The notes beneath the pieces were generated by a model that worked only from the letters and a program-made list of their open reading frames with translations, did no database searches and was not told the origin of the DNA. A stretch of 64,000 bases of DNA, from NCBI GenBank assembly GCA_032622095.1, contig CP136062.1:4710001-4774000 (forward strand), in the 5' to 3' direction. Position numbers and translations under genes: made by a program. Shown here one piece after another: positions 8,961 through 22,049 of the stretch (position 1 is the first letter of the stretch; every line of letters starts with the position of its first letter). This stretch comes from Siphonodentalium dalli (lineage: Eukaryota > Mollusca > Scaphopoda > Gadilida > Siphonodentaliidae).

Positions 8961-11929
8961 GCCCAGAGTGATTTCAGGTATAATGAACAACGTTGAACAA
9001 ACAATTAACAATAAACAATTAAACAATTAAAAAAAATAAACTGTGAAACATAACCACTGTAAGGAACTGTAAATACTCTTTGTACATGTCAATTTTCGTG
9101 GTACCACTCACATGAATCTCTGAATTTTGTGGAAAATTAAAAATGCTTGGAAAACAAGCACAGATATAACAACACAGTGTCACTATAAATTATAAATATA
9201 CCACAACAATCTGACCCACAGTTGTCCCAAATTTGAAGTTTGAAATATGGTTAGCATAAAATAAAAATAAAAATTGCTATTTTAAGGTGTAGAATTTATG
9301 GAATCGAAGTAAATGCACTCGTTCCATGAATTGATTTATTTAATTAGGCTGGTGCTTTACATCGCTTTCTACAACTTGGTTGTATGACGTTAATGCTGGA
9401 TTGAAATGTGTTGGTTGAGAAATTATCTCTCATCTACATGTACAGATAGTTAATAGTATGAACAAGAAAATTGACAATTGAAACAAAGAATACATTCACA
9501 GAAGTTTGCTACCTAAAGCTTGCTCTCTTAAGACATTTAAGTCAGGGGGTGGAGCTATGGCACTTTTTTTCACCGTTATTCTGCAAGAAATATTGCGATT
9601 ATTAGGCCACAATAAAAAAAATATACAATTCTCATCCCCTCCCCCTTACTGCCAAAGGCCTGCCCCAAATATTTTTATTCCCGAAAATATTTCCACATAA
9701 ATACGCAATATTCACAATCTCAAACCTGGCAAAATAAACAAGTTCCAAGGCTAATTTTATCCGCATGGCACTCATTTCTGCAGTAAGAATCATGTTACAT
9801 GTTGGATGAGAATTTAGCAATTATTTTATTACTGGCCTTAAAGACAGAAAAATAAAGATTATGAAAGTGTTAATGACACTGTAGCTTATCTAGACAGCTT
9901 AAAAATAATATGGGCTTAAAATCCATGATCCAATAAATTTAAGGAAACTACTCCCAGAGATAGAAATTGCGTACGAAACGACCAAAATATTGTATACGAA
10001 ACAACCAAATTTTGGCTATGAAATGTGTGGTCAGTTTTTAATTTTATTTCCTTTTTTCATCTTTTTTTTTCTATTACTGTTGCCTAAGTGTCAATTTGTT
10101 TTGTACGGTGATTTACTATTAACACATAAAACAGTAATTTCCCCCATATAAATTTATCGGGTAATATTTCAAGAACTATGGCTGTGACTGCTGACATTTA
10201 TGCACAATTGACAATTATGGTCAGTCTGATTAACCATGTTAATATCAAGCGTTGTCACTGTGATTGTGTTATAACTGCACTTGCACACTTTAGCGAACGT
10301 TCGAGCGCAATTATAAGCATTGAACGTTGCCTGTTTTGACCTTCAAATGGTCATTTACGTTTGTACGACACCAGAAATTGTCATTTGAAAGTAAAAAAAG
10401 GGCGACATTTAATCCTTAAATGTTTGAATTAATTTGTGCAATGTAAGGTGATGCGATGTTCATACGTACATGTAGTTGGCGAACCTGTCCATGTTGTATA
10501 TCAAAATGAAGGGTGTAACCGAAGGAATCGAGTAAGGGACAAGCCAATCTTCAACCACCAACATTGATGTTGAAACGGAGTCTGGAAGTCTTTGAGACAC
10601 CCAGTCCACCATTTAGGTCCAAACTCAAGTATAGGTTTATTGGAATATCTCAGACTCTACTCCATAATATACCCAAGCTATTGATCTGCGATGCCCAGAA
10701 GGTTGTACATTTGAGAATGATAATACATGCAGCGCAGAGAGTTCACAGTTCCGAATTTTGAATTTTTCAAACATAATTTTGAATATTTTTCATGGCGCTA
10801 ATACTTCATGCACACATTACATAGTGAGAAACGTAAAGGAGTTGATACCCTGTAGGATTTGTGAAAAAGTTTAGTTCCAGGCATTTAGGTTTTTGAATTT
10901 CAGTGCAAATGCTGATTTCAGTACCTCACAGACTTCCATGAACAATTGCAGGAATGATATCCTGAATATTCTTATGGCGACCATACAATTCCTCATGATG
11001 TGTCCACCATTGTGATATACAACACGGCTGTGTTAGCCCGTTATGTGAGAGCATGGCCAAATTCTCTTTGGCTGAATATTTTCTTGTTTCTCACTAAGGC
11101 CTCACCTTAAAATGAAAACTGTAAAATTCAAAAATCAATTTGGACTTAAAATCCTAAAATTTCTATCTCAATCCGAGAGTTTCTTTTGCTAAAAATGTAT
11201 AATCCCTCCTCAGTTGAACACATTGCAACAGCGTAGGGAGGTCATTGACAGACGCACAAAATAAGTGTGAGTCTTGCACAAGTAGTTTCCTGAATAAACT
11301 TTTCTGCATTTATATCATACTTACATGGCATTATCTGTCTTTATATAGACTTCTAAATAAATGCTAGTCTCATTGAGAACTTCAGCAGGCCATGGAATAT
11401 CCGAACTTTTCTTTTTGAACCACACCAATCTACAACAAAATTGTTTATATAAGACTACAGGTACATGTATCATGCACTGATAGAAATGTGACAGTGTTCA
11501 GTCTGTCACAAGACATTGATACTTGTCCACCATATCCTAAGCCACTACGCTAAAGTTATGCGCTGATCGGTCATTTGAAAGGTATCTATTGTGCCGCGCA
11601 ACGCGAGTAAACAGTAAACTCAATATACCACAGTTGATTGGTGAAGGTCAGAAGGAAACTAAAAAAAAATCCTGTCAAACTTTTCTCAGCGTTTGTTGAT
11701 AGATTAGACAATTTTTGAACAATAAAAATGGGGGCCACCTGGAAAATGCCTCAGAATCCTAGATGGCCGCCAAAATCCAAGATGGCATATATTACAACAT
11801 TGGCTAAGTTGCCATTTTCAGACGGCAATATCTCAATATATATCAGTTATTTGTACAATTCACATTTTCCCAAAATTAGCAACCAGAGTTGAACAATAAA
11901 ACTTATGAGCAACCCTTCAGATGGACACA
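8961..11929. other. About 3 kb with no recognisable gene
   Basis: AT-rich sequence with only short frames lacking motifs or good splice contexts. No internal repeat or TIR structure was noticed. It may be intergenic or intronic DNA. Confidence 0.45.
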
Positions 11930-12420
11930 TGAAAGGAGCTATTGTCCATCATTATGGACTTCAATGTGTCCAAGACAAAGGACAACAGTGTAGTACAGTG
12001 AAGATTCCTTATTGAAACACTTCTGGGATTCAAATGCAATGAAAAGATAAAGGGCTAAATGTGGACATCTACTGTGTCCAAGATAATGGACTATGATGCA
12101 CATGTATGTACTACAGTGAAAATTCCTTTTTGATTATTTGTTTGGTTGGGTTAATGTCGCTTTCTGCAACTAAGGCCATACCACTACAAGGAGAAATAAG
12201 TTTCAGATAAGTGTGAACTTATTACTCCCCACTTTTATGAGGACATTTACCCCAGGCAGCGAGTGTCAAGTAACAAGTGTCCAAGATAATGGACTATAAT
12301 CTACATGTATATACAGTGAAGATTGCTTTTTAAATACTTTTCGGATTAAAATGCAATTAAAAGATAAGGGGGTAAACATGGACATTCAAAGTGTCCAAGA
12401 TAATGGACTACAATGCTGAT
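11930..12420. repeat. Composite repeat: 'tccaagataatggac' units around a SINE-like block
   Basis: Units with 'tccaagataatggacta', 'gcaatgaaaagataa' and 'cagtgaagattcc' occur before and after a 140-bp block at 12138-12275. The same combination recurs at 13110-13452, and the unit block alone recurs at 41150-41425. Confidence 0.75.
12138..12275 (+). repeat. SINE-like short interspersed block, copy 1
   Basis: It contains 'tgtttggttgggttaatgtc', 'gctttctgcaactaaggcca' and 'ttattactccccacttttat', ending in 'ccaggcagcgagt'. Copies are at 13316-13452 and 13693-13850. The 'ttaatgtcgctttcagcaac' core resembles conserved SINE core domains of marine invertebrates. No pol III boxes were confirmed, so the SINE label is tentative. 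Confidence 0.5.
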
Positions 12421-13109
12421 TCATATACAACCTTGTCATTCCCTGGAAATACTGTGAGAATTAACGTTTATCCAGGAATGACTGCAAAACTGTTCTTAAC
12501 TACAAACTTACTGTAGAAATACCATTTTAAAGCTTCAATCTTCAGTCACTGTCACAAAGAATTATTTCCTCAATTTTCACTGACACCAAGAAATCATTCT
12601 CAGTTATATATTTTAACAGCAACATTGCAACATTAAACTGAGCACAGAATCCAAGGTGGTCTGTTGCATTTTCTATTTCTGTTAATACTGTGCACTGCAA
12701 TTTATTCTCCAGAATGTATGATATAACTGAACGAAATTGCCACTTCTCATGCAAATAAATTTTGATCATCCTTGAATGCAAGTTAATTAAATGTACAATA
12801 TAACACATGCAGATACAAAAGGACATCAAGAATAGAATAACTTAGCTCCATTGTCTGAGCATCTTGATCACTAAAAATCCAATCACTATAAGTGAAATTA
12901 AAATAATGAAAACAAACACATCTAAAACAATCAACAAGGTGACCTCCATCTCCATCTTAATTTCTAGTACAATGTCAACACCAAATCTAATTGGTTGGTG
13001 CCATGGAAATCAGAACATATTAGTTTGAGATATGTTGATGCTACTAATATGTCAATCAGAACATGTGACATTAATGGAAACAAATAACATCATATGCAAA
13101 TGAGGCTGG
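12421..13109. other. No gene recognised
   Basis: A 95-codon open frame lies at 12542-12829 (minus), with biased AT-rich composition and no motif. I do not support it as a gene. Confidence 0.45.
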
Positions 13110-13452
13110 ACAAGTAGCTATTGTCCATCATTATGGACTTCAATGTGTCCAAGCCAAAGGACTACAGTGTACTGAGTGTAGAACAGTGAAACTTCCTTTT
13201 TGAAATACTTCTGGGTTTCAAATGCAATGAAAAGATAAAGGGCTAAATATGGGCATCTACTGTGTCCAAGATAATGGACTATGATGCACATGTATGTACT
13301 ACAGTGAAAATTCTTTTTTGATTGTTTGTTTGGTTGAGTTAATGTCGCTTTCAGCAACTAAGGCCACATCACTACATGGAGATATCAGTTTCAGATAAGT
13401 GTTAACTTATTACTCCCCACTTTTATGAGGACTTTTACCCCAGGCAGTGAGT
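13110..13452. repeat. Second composite repeat (units plus SINE-like block)
   Basis: A diverged copy of 11930-12275: 'attgtccatcattatggact', 'tccaagataatggactatga', then the SINE-like block at 13316-13452. The shared order suggests that the two pieces move or were duplicated together. Confidence 0.75.
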
Positions 13453-13692
13453 ACTCTTGTGTGCCAAATAATCAGACATGTAGGAATAGGACGATAGACC
13501 GATGCATCGCGACACAAACACTTACGATAGTTGTATCGATAGCAATCGCCAGGTATCGTAAAATCGCGATAGTTGATAGGCCTACATGTTAACATCGCAA
13601 TCTTCTATGGAACATACTCAAGAACATGGCGTAAAGCATTGTAGATGGCACTTACAGTTATACAATCGTTTCTACGGTACTCTACCAACATT

Positions 13693-13850
13693 AAATGTTT
13701 GTTTTTGTTTTTGTTAACTGGGGTTTAATGTCACTTTCAACAGCTATGGTCATATCGTGACAAGGATAGATAAATTCAGGCTACGGCGTTCATTTATTAC
13801 TCCTCCTACTTTTAGAAGACTTCTACTTCAGGCAGTGATTACCATGGTCC
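13693..13850 (+). repeat. SINE-like block, copy 3 (most diverged)
   Basis: It has 'taactggggtttaatgtcac', 'tttcaacagctatggtcata' and 'cttcaggcagtgatta', aligning along its length with the blocks at 12138 and 13316 but without the flanking units. Confidence 0.5.
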
Positions 13851-15141
13851 TATTATTTACTCCATGCTGGAACATATCCCAACATTAAATGCGACAGGGA
13901 CTATCTATATTATATCGCAAAATAATGCCGACAATCCGCGATCATCAAATGGCAAAAAAAAGAGAAGAATAAATACCAGGCAATTGAACAACTTAGAACT
14001 ATCAGTGCGGTTTCTCTTGCTATAAAATGTCAAATTGAAAGCAAACTAAATTTAATTCGGTCTTTTTCACAATGGAATTCGCCAAATTGGTGAGAATACT
14101 TATACAAATCGTAAATATAAAAGTAAACAGTAACACGTGCTACTCGGGCATGTGACAGTACGTTGTGTGTACGTTCATTGCAACGCAGGTGAAGGTTTCT
14201 CGCGGCAAGCAGTGAATACCAATTACAACTGGTAAAATAGAGTTACCCCCTTCAACTACGATAAATTATTGTGTGGTATTTGGTCAAATGGACGAAATTG
14301 ACAATTTATTTAGAGTTTACGATCGGCTTAGCTACTGGCTTGCGATGTCCCATGACTGTTCCGTGAATATCTAGCATGATTTGCCCACGTTCTCTGCGAC
14401 TTTTGCGGCATCAATATTTCGCTTACGAAGATATGTACATAAATTACCGGAAATGAGAGCCTGGTGTACTTGACTATCACTACTGTAAGGCCACGTAGCC
14501 CCCAATTATTGAAGAAATATCACAGGTGATGCATTTTCTTAAAGCTCAGAATTGAGTCGTGAGGCATGGATATTCTTTTTCCGTATGAGAGCCCGAACAG
14601 TTTGATATATAATGAGTCAACTACCACTAAATATTGTAAACAAGAGCATAATAATTCCAGAAAGCCATGTGCTTTCATGAAGGGCTAAGTGGCCTTAACT
14701 AGATACGGTATATACATGTAGTTGACTGGAGAGTGACTTGGGAACTTACAAGATTAACAAGAATGACATATTTCATCCAGTTTTCCTCAATTAGAAATTT
14801 ACAATTATTGACAAATTTAATTAACAATAATAAAGCATAATACTAATACATAGGATGTAGATACCAGAACTGGTCCTCGAGAATTGATGAAATGTCTGTC
14901 TAAATCCCACGTAAAGTGTGGATAGCTGTACCAGTTGTGGATACGTCAACTAATATCACGATACGTATCGTATCGTGACATATGTGTATCATCCTATCCA
15001 TATATACATGTATGATTATTAATTTTTCACAGAATATCCGCCCTGTATGATTACTAATAATCTCTTATTATGAGCTAGTGTCTGGGACTACAGGATCATC
15101 TTCTGGATTAAAGTAAGAATATTGGCTGCTAACACCAACCA
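13851..15141. other. No gene recognised
   Basis: AT-rich, apparently unique sequence. No convincing exon, TIR or tandem structure. Confidence 0.4.
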
Positions 15142-15480
15142 CATGAGCTTGGAATTTGGTCAAAATCCCTCTTTTATTGGCAGAACCACCACCCGGGACC
15201 ATAGGTCACGGAAGGAACGAAACAGAAAATTGTTGCCACCTATTTTGAACTCAACTGTATTCCTACAAAAATTATATTTTCACTAAAAACTTTTGGTACC
15301 TCTTACACCTTAGATGCCAATCTACAACATTCCATAGGTATATTTTTCCAGTTCTTCGAAAACCTCAATTTATTTCGGTAATGTATTGTAAATTCGCCAA
15401 CGAACACAAATCTGCGACACCTACATCACCCGTTCTAGAATCTGAATGACAAATGGCACAAAACCATTTTTCCGGAATAA
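15142..15480. repeat. Dispersed repeat R2, inverted partner of 40475-40795
   Basis: About 330 bp match the reverse complement of 40475-40795 with few differences ('aattgttgccacctattttg', 'cattccataggtatattttt', 'gcgacacctacatcacccgt'). Its left end carries the 'gagcttggaatttggtcaaa' terminus shared with the short MITEs at 17205, 17939 and 24759, so R2 may be the longer parent of those MITEs. Confidence 0.85.
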
Positions 15481-15896
15481 CAAAGTCGGAACGAAATAAA
15501 ATCGAAACCTAAATTTAAAGCCCGCGAAATTCAAAAATATTTGAAAGTGCGTGCGGTTTTCGAACTTAGGCGCCAGAAAACTTACATCAGTTTATGTTTG
15601 CGTCATACTATGCGCGTTTTTGATGATCTTATCCTGATCTTTTGTGTATTTTCTTGAAAAATATTGTATTTGTCTGTCTTCTGTTATCATCTGATGAAAA
15701 TGACGACTGTCCAAGAAGATATTCTTCATTTGACTGAATGGTAATTAGTACAAATATTTTAAATATAATTTATTTCTATTTATGGCACGACCACGTGGTA
15801 TTGGTTTTTTTATGTTCGTTGTGCACCGGTAGGCCTATGTACTACTTGACTTGGTAATGCTACTCGTTGCAATGATTGGTCACAAGGGGACCACAA

Positions 15897-15958
15897 CTCT
15901 CTCTCTCTCCCATCTCTCTTCTCTCTCTCTCTCTCCTCTCTCTCTCTTCTCTCTCTCC

Positions 15959-15995
<37 letters not shown>
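15897..15995. repeat. (CT)n microsatellite
   Basis: About 100 bp of almost pure CT repeats with a few interruptions (CCAT, CCCT). Confidence 0.97.
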
Positions 15996-15999
<4 letters not shown>

Positions 16000-16769
16000 G
16001 ATATGTTTATAGACCTAAACTATCCATCATATCATAGTAATAGTAATCAACCCACTGATCGAATATCACAAAGTAGAAGAAAAAAAGATATATAGACTCA
16101 CGGGGAGGCCTGGTATATATATGCCTATGCATGAAGCGATTCCTTTGTGCGTTTTGGTGCATATTCGTTGCCAGAATATCTTGATTATTTCCACATAAAA
16201 TGCTGTTTTTTACTAGTTCTGACGAACAAATACATGTCTTAGTTGACGAGAGAAAACATTTTTCTTCAGTTAGGTAACGATATATAGAACGAGTGTTTAG
16301 TTTCGCGAAATTCAAAATTGTCAATGTAGGGTACAAAAGCTCGCCATTTATATCATAATATGCCAAATATAGTAACAAAATATAATAAGATTCTTTCATG
16401 TTATCCTGCGTATTCTTTACGGTATACGTTTTATTTGTACAAGTTGAAAGGCAAACTGGTTTACCGAATAACTAGTTTATAAATTTGAGTTAGTGATAAA
16501 CTCGCTAACATAAATTTTATTTAATAAGCAACTATAGGTATTGTCAATTGTATCACTACCAGGATATATAAATAGTATACGTCACTCGTGGCTCGTAACG
16601 AATCATCACCAAAACTCTCAAAGAATGGCTTTAGGCATATGATTATATAGCCTGTGCTCATGAATTGGAAATTCAAGACAGCTAGCCGCCATATGGCATT
16701 GTTTTTCTCAAAGTCGAAAATACCCCACAAAAATATTAAAAACATTACTTAATGTAACTTTCATGGTCG
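15996..16769. other. No gene recognised
   Basis: Two moderately long minus-strand frames (16007-16399 and 16521-16745) exist but are low-complexity and Ile/Tyr/Leu-rich. They show no domain and no good splice or start context. Confidence 0.45.
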
Positions 16770-17180
16770 ATGAAATGAGTGGCTGAAATCCTACGGCGGT
16801 CATGTTTCTATGAATAAGTTCACGATGATCGTACCAATGCTACAGTATATAGCAATGATTCGTTATCATTTTGATATCGATGTCATGACCCATGAAAATT
16901 TCACGATGATCGGTGCATCGACAAAGCTCTAGGCAGTGTTATTGATTTATATATGCAGGGTTGTCGCTGAAATCCAAGATGGCCGACGGCGGCCATGTTT
17001 CTTGGGGAATTCACTCCAAAATTATTCGTTCCCATCTACATGTCAATGTCAACCTCCATGACCAATTTAATTATGATCGGACCAACACTGCGACTTCTTG
17101 TCCGTGCTAAAGGGTGCAAATTTGAAATCCAAGATGGCTGCTGTCGGCCATGTTTTTTATGCAAATGAGCCAAAAATGAC
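16770..17180. repeat. Satellite-like monomers with 'aaatccaagatggc' core
   Basis: Two to three diverged monomers contain 'aaatccaagatggc', 'ggcggccatgttt', 'cgttcccatctacatgtca' and 'catgaccaattt'. The same monomer forms a clean triplet at 34255-34735, and a single copy lies near 18575-18690. Confidence 0.75.
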
Positions 17181-17203
17181 TCAGACAATATTTATTAGAT
17201 CAC

Positions 17204-17281
17204 AGGAGCTTGGAATTTGGTAAAAAAACATCTTTTATTGGCGGAACCACCACCACCGGGACCATATTCCAAGCTCCTGTG
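17204..17281. mobile_element. Short MITE with 16-bp inverted ends
   Basis: It begins cacaggagcttggaat and ends attccaagctcctgtg, with 'cttttattggcggaacc' inside. The flanks 'ttagat' before and 'ttagat' after look like a target duplication. It shares its ends with R2 (15142, 40795) and with 17939-18036. Confidence 0.8.
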
Positions 17282-17624
17282 ATTAGATCGATTGCAGGAA
17301 TTGCCCAATGATCATTTTGATACATAATACATCTGGTCGAAATTTTATCTGGCCAGTGCATTCTCTGTATTATGTGCCCAGATTTTGGGAGGGAATTTTG
17401 TGTTTGGTGGGCTGTAGCTTGGCGATCACTCGTACGATTTTCATATATTATGTATGAAAATGATAGTTGGGCGATTCCTGCAAGCCATTTAATATTGTCA
17501 GGAATTCCATTTAGTTTATTTTATTCAGACCCCCCCCCCCCGAGATATGGTGAACTACCTTGATAGTAGCCTACCCTATCTATGTATGTAATACCCATAC
17601 ACATCACACACATTCAGATATGTG

Positions 17625-18500
17625 GCGACATGCAGGGGAAGGTGGGGGTGTCTCACCCCCAACTTTGGTCAAAATTTTCAACAGTTGGAAATTTCATACC
17701 TGCCAAAACATTAGTTGGAAATTTCACACCAACAATAGGTTGAAATTTTCTTGTAGCTTGATTTTCAAACAATCTCTTTGGGGGGGATTAATTGTTTTTG
17801 GACCAATATTAGCATATTTTCATATTTTTGGTAAAAATTTTGGACTGAAATGGTCATCACTGAGTTGGAAATTTTCCAACCTCAGGGAGTGAAAGGTTGG
17901 AAATTTCCAACACTTGGAAAGCTTGTGTTCTGGTCCATCCACAGGAGCTTGGAATTTGGTCAAAACCGGGACCAAAGGTGGTGGTTCCGCCAATAAAAGA
18001 GGGGTTTTGACCAAATTCCAAGTTCCCGTGGTCCACCCCCCCCCCGAGGCCAGTCAAAAACTGCTAGTTAATTTAAGAAAACAATATTGTCATACATTTG
18101 GTCAACATTGTCATTGGAATTGTCATCAGTTGTAAATTTTCCAACGTAAGTGGGGGTCAGGTTTGAAATTTCCAAGGAATGCTTAAGGCTAGTCCAGATG
18201 CTAGGATTTTGCGATTTTCTTGTTCAGATTACAAAATTGTCTCACACTGGGCCGAACAACCATGGTCAGCCCGGTGTGCCATGGTCTCTTGTCCGTAGCC
18301 ATGTGCATTTGTCCGGAATTAGACCATTAGTTATATAAGATATTAGGCCTAAGAGCACTGAGGTGCAAGGGCGGATGCAAATGGAATTATGCAAAGTTGT
18401 GTTTGGTCTGATTCTGATTCAAGGTGGGGGGGGGCAGTTGAAATTTCCCCCAAGGTGCATGGACACCACCCAACGGAAACCCTCTAGCCACGTCCCTGCA
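17625..18500. repeat. Dispersed repeat R3, interrupted copy
   Basis: About 800 bp match 25095-25950: 'tctcacccccaactttggt', 'aacattagttggaaatttca', 'ccagtcaaaaactgctagtt', 'aaccctctagccacgtccct'. This copy is interrupted at 17937-18037 by a MITE that the other copy lacks. Open frames here are repeat-borne and shared between the copies. Confidence 0.88.
17937..18037. mobile_element. MITE nested in R3, with an empty site elsewhere
   Basis: Inverted ends cacaggagcttggaatttgg and ccaaattccaagttcccgtg flank 'gtggttccgccaataaaaga'. The corresponding place in the other R3 copy (near 25408) runs straight from 'tcctggtccc' to 'gtggccagtcaaaaac', so it is an empty site. 'ggtcca' on both sides could be the target duplication. 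Confidence 0.85.
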
Positions 18501-20239
18501 CGCATGTGAGTCCCTGTGACCGTAATCATCACTCCAAAGCTGCAACATCTATTCTGTTCGAATCGATTCACTTTTTAAATCCAAGATGGCTGTCGACGAC
18601 CATGTTCTTTGTGAACTATACGAAATGATCAGTTCCCATCCACATGTCATTTTTCATGACAAAATTGGACCCTGATGTAGGATGTGCTAAAGGATTCACC
18701 AAACAGGGCCCTGGCAATATCTTAGCCGTCAAATAAGACAGGTGTACCCCCCCGTAAGTTATACAGTTTTAGTCACGATACAAAACTAGTAATAAATGTA
18801 TTTGTATAATTTGTATCGTGACTTGAACTCAATATCATATATATATATATAGTGTACGCCTGTCATATTCGTTTCGGCTGGAAGGCCATGTTGCCAAAAA
18901 ATTCCAAAACCGAGTTGTTTTTATTGTTTACCGGTACTTGGAGTGCCTTTGGACTTCATATATTAAGTAAGAAATTTGTGAGAGCTAGCTCTTACAATGC
19001 ATGCACATTTCAATGTCCAATGGAATCACACAGGTTTAAGGAAAACTGCTGCAGTTGGATTTCGAAAGTCCTCATGCAATTTCTTTATTTGACACACTGA
19101 CAAATTGATACAGACACTAGGAAATGAGAACTCGGGTCATTGTTCGGAGATGTGACCTTCATGTAGGCAGGATAGGGACTTTGGCCAATTTGGTCTATGA
19201 TCACTAAAATAAGATACTCTCTGGCATATGAAAATTTTATTATTGAAATAATTCATATGTAAATTAAGACAACCACAGAACATTTATTGGTTTGCTGATG
19301 ATAAGAGCATATCTGTGTGAACATTTGTCCACCGCTTAGCTATGTTCACAGTTCACTGAATAATAGTCTCAACTGTCACTTTATGATAGGCACCTGGTAC
19401 TTGTGAATCGTGATTATTTTTTTCTCAAATATAACCTATTGATTAAATTAAATAGGTGGACATTTACATCGTAATTTGGTGCGATATTCCGTTTGAATTA
19501 ACTGATTTGCTTCATGTAATAACCAGACAGGCTGGGTTAAACTGAAATAAATTTGTCATTACCACAATTGTATGCTGCCGCAAATGTTTATGAAAGATCA
19601 TCGGAAATGCACCCGTGTCAACATACATTTTTGAGAATCCAATTTATGATGATATAAATGTGGGTCATCTCACATTGTGGTGAATACTTATATACTTATA
19701 CCCCTAGTATGGTATCTTATACCAGTTTGAGATATTGACAATGTAGCTATCTGTATATAACATATGTTGAGTATACCTGTATTTATTCATGAGGGCCTTG
19801 GTGACTCCATCAAAGCGTGTTAATGAACATTGATCAAAATAAAGATTGTCAAAACAGGGATTTAATTTGTTCTCTAATGAACAAAGCAAAGACACAATTT
19901 CAGAATATAATAAGTGAAAATATTTAAGAGAAGACATATCTGATGATATATATCGAGAAAACTAATTCTGAAGATATTATTTATTAAAATATCTGGAATA
20001 AGATAGATACAACATTGGCATAGTGTGTGTTAATATTGGCAATATCCCAGACCATTGCACAGTGTGATATCTCTCAACTAGTTGAGATATCGAACATATC
20101 AAATCAATCTAATGCTTCAAAATAGTGTAAACTGTGTAGCGTGACATGCATAGGCAGCATAGCTATATCAGAAGTTTGTTATGAAAACATGTTTTTCAAA
20201 TAAGAAAACATTATGGGCAGAGTCAGTCGTACTGCCATA
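18501..20239. other. No gene recognised; one satellite monomer near 18575-18690
   Basis: Apart from the monomer with 'aaatccaagatggctg' and a short TA run near 18838, I see no repeat or coding structure. The 82-codon frame at 18852-19100 has no motif. Confidence 0.45.
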
Positions 20240-20515
20240 GTGACCCCCTCCCTAGAAAATCCAGGCATAAAACCTTACATTCAGAGTCTGACACATTCTC
20301 CACACAGGAGTATTTTCCCTGAAAAACGATTACACCACATGGAACCAGATTTCTGGCAGGATTACACTGTGATCTCTTTATATCTAATGAGTGACCGCCT
20401 ACTACGGTGTGCATAATTATTAGCAGTCGGTGATTTTTTTTGGTGGCGAATGGGTCCGACTGATGAAATGTAAGGTTTTATGTCTGGATTTTCTGGGGAG
20501 GGGATGGTGGGGTTA
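20240..20515. mobile_element. Foldback MITE, about 275 bp
   Basis: The left arm 'accccctccctagaaaatcc' then 'ggcataaaaccttacatt' (20241-20283) is complementary to the right arm 'aatgtaaggttttatgtc' then 'tggattttctggggaggg' (20467-20513). Arms of about 40 bp flank a unique 180-bp loop. Confidence 0.78.
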
Positions 20516-20739
20516 TCATTTCTTTTAACCTCTTAGATAAAGCACAATAATAATAAGTACAACGACGGCTCAGGATCCAGATGATTGCTGTTTAGGCCAA
20601 TATAAACATATTGCTTGATTTACATCCCCTCCCGACCCTATTTTTAGTCCCCTCAATTTTTTTTAATTGCATATCTTTTATGCAAATTTTGTCTCATGCC
20701 TTAACTCTTTCATGACAGGATTTGCGCTGATGCAGCATT

Positions 20740-20925
20740 AAAGATCATGTGGCAGTGCATACTCTGAAATATGCGAGTCTCCCACTGGGAGTCTCGCGTA
20801 TATAAATTAATGCACTGGTTTACAAGAACAAGGTAAATATTGTTAGGCCAATGCATTCTTTTATATATGCGAGGCAACCTATGGGCGACATATATATAAG
20901 AGCATGCATTGGCACAGGGTTTTCA
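20740..20925. repeat. Imperfect inverted repeats around 'gcgag' blocks
   Basis: 'tatgcgagtctcccactggg' and 'agtctcgcgtatata' form one local palindrome; 'ttatatatgcgaggcaacc' and 'gggcgacatatatataag' form a second. Together they look like a small degraded foldback. Confidence 0.5.
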
Positions 20926-21148
20926 CAAAAAATCATGAAGTTCCAGTCATGGAAGGGTTATCAATCAATGTAATCATCAAATCACATTTCAATGATCCAT
21001 TAATCATTCTGTTTTGATCAAAGTGGACAATATAAATCACCTTGTAATATATAAGATAGGATACTGCTTCAATATCTAGAACTGTCCATGGCCATTTTAT
21101 GTTATGAAGAATAAAATGTACCATATAAAATTTGTCCTCCCGCCCCAT

Positions 21149-22049
21149 TTATCTAAAAAAAGTCTGACCACCTCTTGCCTTCTTTGCGCCAGTTGTTGCA
21201 CCAATTGTTGAACTTGTTCTCTTCTCTATTTCCTGGCACTCCCCACTAACAATCTTCTTGGTGGTATCAGCACGCAGCGTTGATCGCAAAGCCTGGGACT
21301 TTTTCACGGTGATAGACTCTTTGAACTTGTGGAGCCCCTCCAGAAAGGCAATTCTGATGAAGTGCTCAGCCACTTTGTTTAACAAGTCTTTAAGCAGAGA
21401 ATTATATAGGTCATCCTCTGGATCTTCAACCTCTGGGTCTTGATTTGACTGGTCTGTAAATATATCGAACCATGCATGACATATGTCATCATCAGATGCA
21501 AATGTATTTCTAGCTAATACATGCATTGATTCAATGTTACAGTGAAATGAGTGAACAGTGAATACATCAGATAGTTTTAGTGCCAGTTTCATGAAGAACA
21601 AATATGTTTTTTCATCTACAATTGTTAACCCCCGACTCTGTCCCTGCTTATGTTGAATGTGTGTGGAGTCGCAGCAGTGACAGCTTCCAGTTCCGTTAGT
21701 CTTAATCTTGATAAAAGCCTTTGTTGTTGATGCTCAAGTTTTCGTCTGGTCTGATCTGCTATAGATTTCTGTCCGAAGCTTCTTTGGATGGAATCCACTA
21801 AACGAGATTTAATTTTGTGGATGCACGCACCAGCAAGATGTCGGATTTTTGCATCATATGCTGGGTCTGTTGATTTAGTTTCTTGAGTCGATTTAGATGG
21901 CGCTTGAATAGAATCGGCTTTATCAGAAATAATTTGAGAATAAATCCACTGTAACAACTTAGTAGAGAATTTGTTCTGTTCTTATGAGAGTGATATACCA
22001 TTGAACAAATGTTTGGCTGAATCTACATGATTTTTAGAAATAGCAAAAG
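21149..22049 (-). pseudogene. Frameshifted C-terminal extension of the helicase
   Basis: Beyond the T-run the sense continues in another frame (RSINSFAISKN, then an in-frame TAA, then LLQWIYSQIISDKADSIQAP, ending ISRDRVGG). A further shift near 21635 leads to LTIVDEKTYLFFMKLALKLS and on to GGQTFFR and a stop near 21149. Continuous amphipathic coding character across these shifts argues that they were once one domain. I do not recognise the domain. No polyadenylation site was assigned. Confidence 0.5.
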
